A DNA stretch of 64,000 bases, from assembly GCF_017309385.1 (NCBI RefSeq), contig NZ_JAFJMJ010000001.1, positions 62,001 through 126,000 of the forward strand, in the 5' to 3' direction. The position numbers and the translations under genes were made by a program. The stretch comes from Amycolatopsis sp. 195334CR. GTDB taxonomy: Bacteria > Actinomycetota > Actinomycetes > Mycobacteriales > Pseudonocardiaceae. The notes beneath the pieces are model-generated. The model saw nothing but the letters and a program-made list of their open reading frames with translations, made no database searches and had not been told where the DNA came from. Of this stretch, positions 27,101 to 34,251 are shown in pieces (the stretch's first letter is position 1; each line of letters begins with the position of its first letter).

Positions 27101-27922
27101 AGCCGGCGGAACGCGCAGCGGGACCGAGTATGTGAAGTCGCCGCTCGAACCGCCCGCGGACCAGCTGCCCGCCGGGCTGAGGTCGGATGCTCCGAACGAG
27201 CCACCAGCGCCACTGGGTGCCGCCTGCACCGCGAACACGACCGGTTCTGGCCCAGCCGGGATGGTGGCCTCACCGGTGACGTCCTGCTTCGAGGCGCGGT
27301 TGTCGGTCCGCACCAGTTCACCGTCGCGGCATTCCGGCTTCTCCGGCGTGGTCAGCACGCAGGAAGGCATGCGCAGCAGGCGAAGACGCGACCCGTAGTC
27401 GCCGCCGTAAGCGTGGGCGAACTTGCTGTAGTCCACCCGCACCGACAGCTCGGTACCCGCGGCTCCACCCTGGTCGGCGACGCTGACCAGGACTCCGTCC
27501 ACGCCTGCCCGCGTGGCCGCGTCCTGGTCGAACGTGCGCACCTCGACCTGCCCGGGTTCCGCAGAGCGAGCAGCCATTCCCGCGCCCGTCGCTGCCACGG
27601 AAACCGGCAGATCGCCTGCCGGGCGGTAGTCCTCCACCGACTCAGCACTGCGCTGGGCTGCCGGTGCCGCCAGCGACACCTGTGCCGTCGCGGCAGCCGG
27701 CCACTGCGCCCCTGGTAGTTCGGTGACCGCGACCGAGTCGACCGGGTTCGCGGGCAACGGCGCCACCGGCACGTCGTGCCCGGGCACCGAAGCCTCCTGC
27801 TGCAACGCAGGCAGGTTGGCGTAGACGGGGTCAGCCGGCTGAGCGGTGGCAACCACGGTCGTGCTGCCCACGGCCAAGCCGACGAACAGCGCGAGCGTGC
27901 GCAGGACAGGTCTGGCGGTCAC
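21164..27922 (-). CDS. Secreted Rhs polymorphic toxin with HINT and nucleotidyltransferase-like tip
   Basis: 2252 aa. Sec-type signal at the N-terminus (RTLALFVGLAVG ... ATAQPAD). About 245-330 is an SpvB/TcdB-like entry (FTYSVPLRVPPASAGVAPKL, NNQASIVGDGWELS). Many YD repeats follow, then the Rhs core near 1765-1800 (LTHLGAREYDPKNGRFTSADP). Hydrophobic helices lie at about 1824-1860. A HINT autoprocessing domain at about 1994-2146 starts at Cys in CTKSHSFVPGTLV and ends LNHN. The last 106 residues are the toxin: VGSRAKGTAHGMSDWDYVIP is the GSxAxG...SDxD signature of polymerase-beta-type nucleotidyltransferases. The GTG at 27922 is set by GAAGGA 7 nt upstream. It sits between its LamG partner and an immunity-like gene. 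Confidence 0.9.
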   Translation of the reverse strand: MTARPVLRTLALFVGLAVGSTTVVATAQPADPVYANLPALQQEASVPGHDVPVAPLPANPVDSVAVTELPGAQWPAAATAQVSLAAPAAQRSAESVEDYRPAGDLPVSVAATGAGMAARSAEPGQVEVRTFDQDAATRAGVDGVLVSVADQGGAAGTELSVRVDYSKFAHAYGGDYGSRLRLLRMPSCVLTTPEKPECRDGELVRTDNRASKQDVTGEATIPAGPEPVVFAVQAAPSGAGGSFGASDLSPAGSWSAGGSSGDFTYSVPLRVPPASAGVAPKLGLGYSSGAVDGRTSATNNQASIVGDGWELSTGGFIERQYKPCSEDLGGNNQQRKTGDLCWATDNAVLSLNGVSAELVKVPNSNYWKPKHDDGSRIERLTGAVNGDKDGEHWKVTAADGTQYFLGLNRLPGWKDNDPVTNSAYTVPVFGNNKDEPCNATAFGDSWCQQGYRWNLDYVVDTNGNATTYYYDVETNHYGRDEAGDKQTPYIAGGQVRRIEYGLRSNALFAPAPARVWFDTVERCLPTATFACNPDQLNKDTAKSWPDVPFDAICKPGDLCDNKNSPAFFTRKRLVKVLTQIRAKVEGAAQWRDVDSWALRHQFPATGDGLSPALWLTSVQHIGHVGGTASTPEMVFHGQALPNRVDTNSDNRPPITRHRVQRVVGEAGGVVEVTYSGPQCVAGTNMPANAEHNTMRCFPTWWVPEFGYERELGWFHKYRVDAVSQDSRTTGPSIQKTYYEYSDKAAWHFDDAKFTEMKYRTWSQWRGYDLVRTIVGEPGTTRSITEERFLRGMDGDRLPNNGKRSVQVTDSEGGKVTDSEQLAGYSWESLQYDGTKLVSASVKDPWVKGPTATDGDNQAFMTNTASVRGRTLLGDGTWRRTTVNNRFDEYGNIDQVEDLGDTGKTGDESCARTTYAYNTTVGIINRQAAVRTIGQPCSAYPGEAQHLISDVRTSYDDLPHGTPPTKGNVSLTERWTGNSYQVNQRTSYDDLGRTTKVVNSENHEVTTSYAPGPEFLVDTVTKTDPLKHTAVTILEPAWGQATGEIGMSGERADVAYDPLGRVTKMWKPGRKKDLQSPNGEFEYEYRTDGPTTVTTRALRDNGSYNTSYTLFDGLLRERQQQLPAVKSGRIISDFFFDSRGLQHKVNGAYFNDLAPGKTLHEVLDNAVPNQTINEFDALQRETAVIYRHKGEEKWRTSSSYGGDRTTVVPPRGGTTTTVIKDVQGRIVERRQHHTADPASPFDTTRYTFNSRGQQESMTGPDGAVWRYDYDELGRKKADHDPDSGTSTYTYDNLDRLVTSTDARGHVQRTEYDALGRKIAEYQRPGADQPEVKSASWAYDYLKKGLLDSSTRWVNGQAYTKKVNAYDDALRPTSTSVVIPDTEQELKGDYKFTSAFDLNTGALLNEIHPAAGGLDREAIQHRYNSVGLPTMTFGAGTYVSDHLYTQHGETLRLTMGSGSKTVTSSMFYEEGTRRLQGVEVQRNTANSYLANRTYAYDPAGNITKIDDAPPGSARDVQCFSYDYLQRMTQAFTPASGNCEQQPTVAGLGGAAPYWNEYKYDTSGNRTEDVQHRADGDVTRTYDYGAADGSQPHTLRSVTQVGPNGTAKDEFGYDAAGNQTLRNVAGSPQTMEFDTSGRNTKVTEHDGRTYDYLYDADGNRLIKRTAQTTTLYLGGMELRLDNTTKTVSGSRYYNHGGSAVAVRTSGPQGKLSYLLGDHQGTAGMSVDAETLDVTTRRQDPFGNERGEQPQTWPDEKGFVGGTKDESGLTHLGAREYDPKNGRFTSADPVLDQDDPQQMNGYAYANNSPVTNSDPSGLYWKTVKTTKLVMKTFAFKAMWWLAAMPFFKFVLISYWVIQVFVYRVWIEPPWKGQASQQVSDEQAAREAGLSLAEYEEAKRAAADKRTWIQVAIEHGGEIVQEIVGVKGVVDNCFDNFNLVQCGLEIVSALPWAKLIKIGKIIGKIVEAFEKTVNWIRGREKAEASLRSVEQAKERLLSSCTKSHSFVPGTLVLMADGTHKSIDQVTLGDRVYATDPTTGESGPREVVATIESGGGMKNLVDITVTGDHSNVQLLGMVTATEGHPFWVPELGKFVPAKYLRAGMWLKSSDGSYVQVATVRAWTGSSRVHNLTVEADHTYYALAGAIGILNHNCSGGPEVGPGASLDNISGGEQRRIQNVADRLNTPVSLVGSRAKGTAHGMSDWDYVIPGINSRNRSRVQTSLPRGNEWLGRNRERIDIFSGSLVTSEPYITFHPRVN

Positions 27923-27962
27923 GGTAGTTCCTTCCGAACCCGGTGAAGAGAAGTGAGAAGCG

Positions 27963-30900
27963 TCAGAGGTCCGCGCCGGGCAACTGCCCGATCTGCTGGT
28001 CGGAGAGCGCACCGGAGTACAGCCGGACGCCGCGCACCGAGCCCTGCCAGGGATCGGCGTCCTTGCCGTTCCAGCGGCCGGCGCCGATGAGCAGGTCCCC
28101 GGTTCCGTTCCAGCCGGTGACCCCGGTGACCCGGCCTGAGTAAACGCCGTCGACGTACACCCGTGCCTCGGCAGCGGCGAGGTCGTAAACCCCGGTCAAG
28201 TGCACCCAGCGGCCCGTGGCGACCTCGCCGGCGGCGGGAATCCACCAACCGCCTTCCGCCGTCGGGCTCAGTGCCACCAGGAAGTTCCAGCGCTTCAGTT
28301 CCGGCCGGTACTGAAGCATGAACGGCGAATACTGCGCACCGCCGAAGGACACCGCGGTACGGGCACCCAAATTGGCCTCGTCCAGGTACACCCAGGCGGA
28401 CACGGTGTACGAACGATCCGTGCGCACGGTCGGCCGCGGCGCGGTGACCACACCGAATCCCGCGCCGCCCTGGCCGGCGAACTTGGCGCCGGTGTACTCG
28501 CCCTGTGACCATGCGGCCGTACCGCCGAACTGCGCCTGCGCACCGGAAACCGAATCCGTGGCCGTCGACCCGCTGCCTTCGCCCAGCGGGTAGTGGGCCC
28601 GCAGTACCGCCTGATTGGCCAGCAACGCGGCCTCGGACGGCACGATCACCCGCTGATAGGCGCGGATTTCGTCCAGCGCGCCGGGGAAGAAGTCGACCCG
28701 GCCGCCGTTCCACTGCGAGGCACCCACCTGGAAGTCACCACCAGCCGACCAGGTGCTGGTGTGGGCGACTTCGGCGGCGAGCGCACCGTTGACGTAGAGG
28801 CGCAACCTGCCCGAACCGTGGTCATAGGCCGCGACCAGGTGCGTCCACACACCCACCTGCACCTGGGTGGTCGCGACCGCGCGGGCGTGCGTCCCGCCAC
28901 CGTTGACGTCCTGGCTGAACATCGCCGCGCCCCAGCGCCCGTCGTGGGTGGCCTGGAGCTGGAACCCGCTGGTCGTCACGCCGTCCTGGGACAGCAGCGT
29001 CGGCCAGCCGCCGACCTTGTCCAGTTTCGCCCACGCCGCAACCGAAAAGCTCTTCGACGTGTCCACCACCGGACCAGGCCGGGACAGCCGCTGGGTCAGG
29101 CCGTCCAGTGTCGCCGCCTGCCCGTCGTAGCCCGCGGTGGTTCCGCTCGGTCCCGCCAGGTGCCGGTTGTTGCCGCTGCTGTCATCGGCATTGCCGTTGA
29201 GCTTCCAGTGCCCGGTCAGGTTCCCGAGCAGCGGATCACCGTAGCGCACGTTCAGCCGGTACTTCACGATCTCGGACAGGTTCCCGGCGCGGTCGACCGA
29301 CCGCACGAACATCGTCTGCAGGCCCTCGCTGACCGGTGTCCACCGGACTACCGCCGGGCCGCCGAGTCCGTCGGCATCGGCCCGCGTCTTGGGATCGTCG
29401 TGCTCCTGCTCGCTGACCGACCACAGGTAGTGCCGCACGTCGGTGGTTCCGTTGGCGGTGAAGGCGAAGGTCCCCGTCTGCCCCAGGCCACCCGCCGGGC
29501 TTCCCCCAGCCGGATAGTCGGTGGAGCTGACCCCTGGTTGGCCGGGAACCGTTTTGTCGACCGCGAACTCGCAACTGCCCACCCACGACGACGGGCTGCC
29601 ACCGTCGCTGGCCGACATCGACCAGTTGTAGATGCCCTCCTCGGTCACCAGGCCCGAGGGGACCGTGACCTCGGCGAAGGATCCCGAAGGAATGTTGCCG
29701 GTCGAGCCCGTCCAGATCTGGGTGCTCGCCCCGACCGCGCCCTTGTGCAGGCTGAAATGCGCCTGGAGCGTGCCGGCGTCGGGATCGGTCAGCTTGCCCC
29801 GCAGGCGAGGTGTCGGCGTGAACACGTACGGCCGGTTCTCCCCACTGGCACAAGGGATCTGACCGTTCTCCATGCCCAACTGGCCGGGCTTGTCCGGCAC
29901 GCTGTTGTACACGACCTCCAGCACCGGGTTCAGATCGAACCGCCGCCAGTCCGACGTCGAGCCCTCGCTGCGCGCCTTGAGCCGGAAGACCATGTTCGTC
30001 CACTGTTCGTTCGCCGCGGCCTTCATCAGATCGGTGATGGGCGCGTCGGACCAACCGTCGCTCGGGCAGTACGCGGCGTGGTTGGACCGGCTGATGTCGC
30101 CGTAGTGACCTGCCACCCACGGTTGGTTGTTCCACGTCGTGTCCGGCCCGATCCCGCCGGCCAGGTTCAACTCCGTCGGCCCACCGTTGCACGACCAGGA
30201 GTGAATGACCCGCGTCCGCACCGCCGCGCGGTGGATCACCTTGCCACGCATGGCCGACACGTCGAAGTTGAAGTACGACCGCGACAGGTACCCGTTCTGG
30301 TAACCCGCCTTCAGGTCGGCGAGGTCGCCGTCGGTCCGGTTGAAGTTGCGCGCGTTGGCGAAGTCTCCGCTCTGCACCACGACGTGGTTCTGCTTGGCGC
30401 CCGCCCACCAGTACTCCGGGTCGATGAACACCGGATACACCCGCGCGGGATCCTTGAGGAACGCCTCGTCCGGGCGCACGACCACAGCCGAGTCGGTCAC
30501 GTCGACGTCCATGGTCGCCGTCGCGGGGGTCTCCGCGGCCGCTGCGGCTCGCTGCTGGCCGGAGCCGCGCGAATCCCACATCTTCGAGGCATCACCGAGG
30601 AAGTGCGCCACACCCGCGTTGTCGACGGCCTCGATGCCACCGGCCGCGGTCAACCGCGGCGTCACCCCCACCGCGTGATTGGGAAAGGCGATCTCCTTCA
30701 ACCGCGGATCCTGTGCGGCCTCGGCGTTCTTCACCACCAGCACCTGGCTGTACCCGGTCGCCTTGGCCGTCAGCACCAGATCGATGCCGGGCAACGTCTC
30801 CGGATACGTCGCCACCGCGCCATCGAGCACCGGCGCAGGCAACGCTCCGGGCCACCCGATCCCTACCTCACGACCATCGCGCACCACCGACGCCAGTGGC

Positions 30901-31283
30901 TGCTCGCTCGTGCCACCGCCGGAGAAACGCACATCCACGAACCCGGCCTTCGGCCCGATCGTGCCATCCGGTCGCGTCTCCAACGTCAGATCTACGGGCA
31001 CCCACGCGTCACCTCGGCGCACCCGCTGTGGCTCCAGGCTCTGCCGCGACACCAGCGCCCCGTCCGGACCGGCGACCACCTCGGCATACTCCGTGGTCTC
31101 CGACGCGACCGGCACTTCCTGCCCGCTCGATTCCGCCTTGGCCAGCGCCGACGCAATTTCCGGTGACACCGCTCCAATTTCGTCAGCAATTGCTGTTCCG
31201 TTGGAAAATAACGAAGCGATCATCGATACGGTCAGCGCCACGGCCACACCGGCCCAGCGCAGCCTCGAGCGAGGCAACACCAT
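27963..31283 (-). CDS. Secreted LamG domain protein, partner of the Rhs toxin
   Basis: 1106 aa. Signal peptide at the N-terminus (RWAGVAVALTVSMIASLFSNG ending near TAIADE). Residues about 300-480 resemble a DNRLRE-type domain (NGYLSRSYFNFDVSAMRGKV, WNNQPWVAGHYGDI). Ig-like segments follow to about 695. Two LamG/concanavalin-like jelly rolls come at about 700-870 (LTGHWKLNGNADDSSGNNRH) and 880-1090 (HYPLGEGSGSTATDSVSGA). The ATG at 31283 is preceded by AGAGGGGA at 5 nt. The Rhs gene starts 40 nt downstream, so they form one operon. In actinobacteria such proteins regularly precede Rhs genes and are thought to help present or anchor the filament at the cell surface. Confidence 0.87.
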   Translation of the reverse strand: MVLPRSRLRWAGVAVALTVSMIASLFSNGTAIADEIGAVSPEIASALAKAESSGQEVPVASETTEYAEVVAGPDGALVSRQSLEPQRVRRGDAWVPVDLTLETRPDGTIGPKAGFVDVRFSGGGTSEQPLASVVRDGREVGIGWPGALPAPVLDGAVATYPETLPGIDLVLTAKATGYSQVLVVKNAEAAQDPRLKEIAFPNHAVGVTPRLTAAGGIEAVDNAGVAHFLGDASKMWDSRGSGQQRAAAAAETPATATMDVDVTDSAVVVRPDEAFLKDPARVYPVFIDPEYWWAGAKQNHVVVQSGDFANARNFNRTDGDLADLKAGYQNGYLSRSYFNFDVSAMRGKVIHRAAVRTRVIHSWSCNGGPTELNLAGGIGPDTTWNNQPWVAGHYGDISRSNHAAYCPSDGWSDAPITDLMKAAANEQWTNMVFRLKARSEGSTSDWRRFDLNPVLEVVYNSVPDKPGQLGMENGQIPCASGENRPYVFTPTPRLRGKLTDPDAGTLQAHFSLHKGAVGASTQIWTGSTGNIPSGSFAEVTVPSGLVTEEGIYNWSMSASDGGSPSSWVGSCEFAVDKTVPGQPGVSSTDYPAGGSPAGGLGQTGTFAFTANGTTDVRHYLWSVSEQEHDDPKTRADADGLGGPAVVRWTPVSEGLQTMFVRSVDRAGNLSEIVKYRLNVRYGDPLLGNLTGHWKLNGNADDSSGNNRHLAGPSGTTAGYDGQAATLDGLTQRLSRPGPVVDTSKSFSVAAWAKLDKVGGWPTLLSQDGVTTSGFQLQATHDGRWGAAMFSQDVNGGGTHARAVATTQVQVGVWTHLVAAYDHGSGRLRLYVNGALAAEVAHTSTWSAGGDFQVGASQWNGGRVDFFPGALDEIRAYQRVIVPSEAALLANQAVLRAHYPLGEGSGSTATDSVSGAQAQFGGTAAWSQGEYTGAKFAGQGGAGFGVVTAPRPTVRTDRSYTVSAWVYLDEANLGARTAVSFGGAQYSPFMLQYRPELKRWNFLVALSPTAEGGWWIPAAGEVATGRWVHLTGVYDLAAAEARVYVDGVYSGRVTGVTGWNGTGDLLIGAGRWNGKDADPWQGSVRGVRLYSGALSDQQIGQLPGADL

Positions 31284-31550
31284 GACATTCCCCTCTTGAG
31301 CGCACCACAAGGGCACGCCATCACCCAGACATGACGCTATATCAGCAGATCAAGCCACGTATGACCTAGCGCGAACACAACCAGCGGACGGCGAAATTAC
31401 TCTGATCAGCCGATTTACCAGCAGTAGAAAGTGCCCGCGTCAACCCCCTCGTAAATTGCGTCGTGGCACTGGCGAACCCCGGTCAAAAATTACTGGTAAG
31501 TCCGTTTCGCCGGTAAGGCTCCATTAGAGTGAACGAGCGGTGGCGCAGGG
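31284..31550. promoter_or_regulatory. AT-richer leader region upstream of the Rhs operon
   Basis: 267 bp without a convincing gene. The part 31320-31520 is less GC-rich than its surroundings (for example acgctatatcagcagatca, gcgaaattactctgatcag, ggtcaaaaattactggtaag), as expected for an acquired promoter region. It must hold the promoter for the LamG-Rhs-immunity operon. No clear operator, terminator or attachment site was identified. Confidence 0.4.
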
Positions 31551-31951
31551 TCAGGGGCGTGGGTAGTGCAGGAAGACCGGCCCGACGGTGTCGGCACGGA
31601 AGAACGTCTCCGACGCTGTGCGCTTCCTGCCGCCGATCGTCTCGGTGGTCACCTCAAGCTGATAGGACTCAACCAGACCGCCACCTCGATGCGCGGCATC
31701 CGCCACGCGCACTCGCAGAGCGGCTCCAAGTACCTGACGACGCCCTCGCCGGACTTGAGCTTGCCCGTCGCCATGATCGCGCCCGCGCCATCGCGGATGG
31801 TCCACTCGGCCTGCCGCCAGAGGCACTTCGCATCGTCGAAGTTGACGCCGAGCGAGATGTCGTGCGTCGACAACTCCACCACGATCACCACGGGCTCAGG
31901 TTCAGGCGGAGCAGAAGTCGTCGGTATGCCAAGGGCGGCCGTCGCCAACAC
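31551..31951 (-). pseudogene. Frameshifted small hypothetical gene
   Basis: The frame from GTG 31951 (GCAGGAGAAC just upstream) reads MLATAALGIPTTSA ... AWRMPRIEVAVW and then ends shortly after. A second frame continues with VESYQLEVTTETIGGRKRTA ... ADTVGPVFLHYPRP and stops at 31551. Joined, they make a plausible protein of about 130 aa with alternating hydrophobic beta-type pattern, so a one-base shift near 31690 has probably broken the gene. Family not recognised. It sits between the Rhs leader and small-gene copy B. Confidence 0.5.
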
Positions 31952-32101
31952 GTTCTCCTGCGCGAGCGCGTTCCTCGTCCAGCACGTGGGCGCGGTGTCG
32001 TTGGGCTACAAGGACGCGTAGTTACCAGCAGGGCAATGCCGCATTGGTGCAGACCTCGCGTGTGACAGCGACCAGACGGCGTCGTTCTCGCTCCGCCCAG
32101 T

Positions 32102-32371
32102 TCAGGCGTTCGTCAACCAGGGGCTCAGCAAGGCTTCCAGTTCGTCGTTCGAGAGACTGCGCGGGCCGCTGTCGAACTCGTGCCAGCGAGCAGCCTCCGC
32201 GGCGGCGTAGAACTCGACGTCGAAGGCGCGCATCAGCACGTAGGTGAAGCTGCACGAACTGAACCGGTCACCGAGCAGCTCACGAGCCGTGCGCGCGATC
32301 TCCGTCGCGCTGCTCGCCTCGGAGCACATGAGTTTCTCGGCAGCCGGATCGAGCAGGCTGGGCGCAAGCAT
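32102..32371 (-). CDS. Small unknown protein, copy B, next to rlmN
   Basis: 89 aa, same family as the protein at 20464-20736 (shared ARTARELL, FTYVLMRAFDVEF, EAARWHEFD, GPRSLS, PWL), with one residue fewer in the middle. No family recognised. The ATG at 32371 follows GAGGAAG at 8 nt. It begins 42 nt after the rlmN stop on the same strand, so it may be co-transcribed with rlmN, and this is probably the ancestral position. The two copies are clearly diverged, so the duplication is not recent. Confidence 0.7.
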   Translation of the reverse strand: MLAPSLLDPAAEKLMCSEASSATEIARTARELLGDRFSSCSFTYVLMRAFDVEFYAAAEAARWHEFDSGPRSLSNDELEALLSPWLTNA

Positions 32372-32412
32372 CAGAACAACTTCCTCATCCAATGAAACAC
32401 GAACTACGAACT

Positions 32413-32431
32413 TTCAGCCTTCAGCAGCCAG
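32413..32431 (-). repeat. Direct repeat at the rlmN 3' end, right boundary of the Rhs island
   Basis: 19 bp (ttcagccttcagcagccag) holding the last codons and stop of rlmN, identical to 20762-20780. Together with small-gene copies A and B it forms directly repeated segments (20464-20780 and 32102-32431) around about 11.3 kb of accessory DNA. Confidence 0.8.
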
Positions 32432-33520
32432 CTGACCACAAGCCGCCGCGATTTCCTGGCCGCGCGTGTCCCGGACCGTGCACGCCACGCCACCCTCGTT
32501 CACCCGCCGCACGAACTCACGCTCCACCGGCTTCGGCGACGCATCCCACTTCGAACCCGGCGTCGGATTCAACGGAATCACGTTCACATGCACCAACTGA
32601 CCGAGATGCTGCCTCAACCGCTTAGCCAGCAAATCCGCCCGCCACGGCTGATCATTGATATCCCGGATCAACGCATACTCGATCGACACCCGGCGCCCCG
32701 ACGTATCCGCGTAATACCGCGCCGCCTCCAGCACCTCATCCACCGACCACCGGTTGTTCACCGGCACCAGCGTGTCCCGCAACTCATCGTCCGGCGTGTG
32801 CAGTGACACCGCCAGACGCACCTGCATCTTCTCGTCCGCCAACTTCCGGATCGCCGGCGCCAACCCCACCGTCGACACCGTCACCGAACGCTGACCGATC
32901 CCCAACCCGGCCGGCGACGGATCCGTGATCCGACGCACCGCCGCCACCACCCGCTTGTAGTTCGCCAGCGGCTCGCCCATGCCCATGAACACGATGTTCG
33001 ACAGGCGCCCCGGCCCGCCGGCCATCTCGCCGTCGCGCATGACGGCGGCGGCCGAGCGCACCTGGTCCACGATCTCCGCGGTCGACAGGTTGCGGTCGAG
33101 CCCGCCCTGCCCGGTCGCGCAGAACGGGCACGCCATGCCGCAGCCGGCCTGGCTCGAGATGCACAGCGTCGCCCGATCGGGGTAGCGCATCAGCACGCTC
33201 TCCACCAGCGTGCCGTCGTGCGCGCGCCACAGCGTCTTGCGCGTGCTGCCGTCGTCGCAGGCCAGCGCCCGGATCTCGGTCAGCAGCGGCGGCATCAGGT
33301 CGTCGACCAGCCGCTGCCGCGACGCGGCCGGGATGTCGGTCATCTGCTCGGGGTCGACCGTGAGCCGCGAGAAGTAGTGGTTCGACAGCTGCTTCGCGCG
33401 GAAGGGCTTCTCGCCCAGCTCGGCGACGGCGGCAGCGCGCTCCTCGGCGGACAGGTCCGCGAGGTGCCGCGGCGGCAGCCCGCGCTTGGGCGCGTCGAAA
33501 ACAAGGGGGAGGGCAGTCAT
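32414..33520 (-). CDS. rlmN: Dual-specificity RNA methyltransferase RlmN
   Basis: 368 aa. Radical-SAM enzyme that methylates C2 of A2503 in 23S rRNA and A37 of some tRNAs. The radical-SAM cluster motif is CGMACPFC (CxxxCxxC). The family signatures [19 protein letters not shown] and [15 protein letters not shown] are present, and the methyl-carrying Cys is in IAAACGQL close to the C-terminus. The start is the ATG at 33520. Gene intact despite lying at the border of an island. Divergent from padR. Confidence 0.97.
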   Translation of the reverse strand: MTALPLVFDAPKRGLPPRHLADLSAEERAAAVAELGEKPFRAKQLSNHYFSRLTVDPEQMTDIPAASRQRLVDDLMPPLLTEIRALACDDGSTRKTLWRAHDGTLVESVLMRYPDRATLCISSQAGCGMACPFCATGQGGLDRNLSTAEIVDQVRSAAAVMRDGEMAGGPGRLSNIVFMGMGEPLANYKRVVAAVRRITDPSPAGLGIGQRSVTVSTVGLAPAIRKLADEKMQVRLAVSLHTPDDELRDTLVPVNNRWSVDEVLEAARYYADTSGRRVSIEYALIRDINDQPWRADLLAKRLRQHLGQLVHVNVIPLNPTPGSKWDASPKPVEREFVRRVNEGGVACTVRDTRGQEIAAACGQLAAEG

Positions 33521-33592
33521 AACGCACCCATTGTCCCACGTCCCCCCGATGTGACCGGGCTCGCGCCCAGCCAGTTGCCAAACGAACGGTTC

Positions 33593-33602
33593 CGATATAT
33601 CG
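33593..33602. promoter_or_regulatory. Palindrome upstream of padR, possible operator
   Basis: cgatatatcg, a perfect 10-bp palindrome, lies 37 bp before the padR start in the 119-bp gap between the divergent rlmN and padR genes. PadR proteins commonly bind AT-rich palindromes of this look and repress their own gene. The site is inferred from position and symmetry only. Confidence 0.4.
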
Positions 33603-33639
33603 TGAGTGCATCGCAAGCTAACGAGAAAGGACCAAGCTC

Positions 33640-34251
33640 ATGCGACCACCTTTTGCACACGAGTTCGGCAGGCGTGGCGGCTTCGGCCCGCGCGGACCCT
33701 TCGAGGACTTCGCCGGCGGCTGGGGCTTCGGCGGACCGCGAGGCCGCGGCCGGGGCCCCGGTGGCCCCCACCGGCACGGCGGGCGACGGGGACGGCGCGG
33801 TGACGTCCGCGCGGCCATCCTGTTGCTGCTGGCCGAGCAGCCGCGCCACGGCTACGAGATCATCACCGAGATCGGCGAGCGCAGCGACGGGCTATGGAAG
33901 CCGAGCCCCGGCTCCATCTACCCGACCCTGCAACTGCTCGCCGACGAGGGCCTGGTCTCGGCCAGCGAAGAGGGCGGCAAGCGCCTCTTCCAGCTGACCG
34001 ACGAGGGCCGCGCCGCCGCCGAGCGGCTGGACACGCCGCCGTGGGAGACCATCGCCCGCGACGTCGACCCGAACGAGGCCAACCTCCGTTCGGCGAGCAT
34101 GACCCTGATGGCCGCGGTGTTCCAGGTCGCCCAGGCGGGCACCGCCGAACAGCAGGCCAAGGCCGTCCAGGCGCTCAACGAGGCCCGGCGGACGATCTAC
34201 GGGGTGCTCGGCGAGGTCGAATCCGACACCGCCGACGAAGAAACCGAATGA
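33640..34251 (+). CDS. PadR family transcriptional regulator
   Basis: 203 aa. Residues 5-55 are a Gly/Arg/Pro-rich basic tail (GRRGGFGPRGPFEDF ... RGRGRGPGGPHRHGGRRGRR). The winged helix follows (AAILLLLAEQPRHGYEIITE, PSPGSIYPTLQLLADEGLVS, KRLFQLTDEGRAAAE) and a C-terminal helical dimerisation region ends the protein. AAAGGA lies 10 nt before the ATG. Such Gly/His-rich PadR proteins occur widely in actinobacteria. Ligand and targets unknown. Its last 55 bases overlap the 3' end of the convergent methyltransferase gene. Confidence 0.9.
   Translation: MRPPFAHEFGRRGGFGPRGPFEDFAGGWGFGGPRGRGRGPGGPHRHGGRRGRRGDVRAAILLLLAEQPRHGYEIITEIGERSDGLWKPSPGSIYPTLQLLADEGLVSASEEGGKRLFQLTDEGRAAAERLDTPPWETIARDVDPNEANLRSASMTLMAAVFQVAQAGTAEQQAKAVQALNEARRTIYGVLGEVESDTADEETE

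Noticed and set aside
20464..32431. Rhs island as a prophage or transposon
   Set aside because: No integrase, transposase, terminal inverted repeats or phage structural genes were found; only the direct duplication marks its ends.
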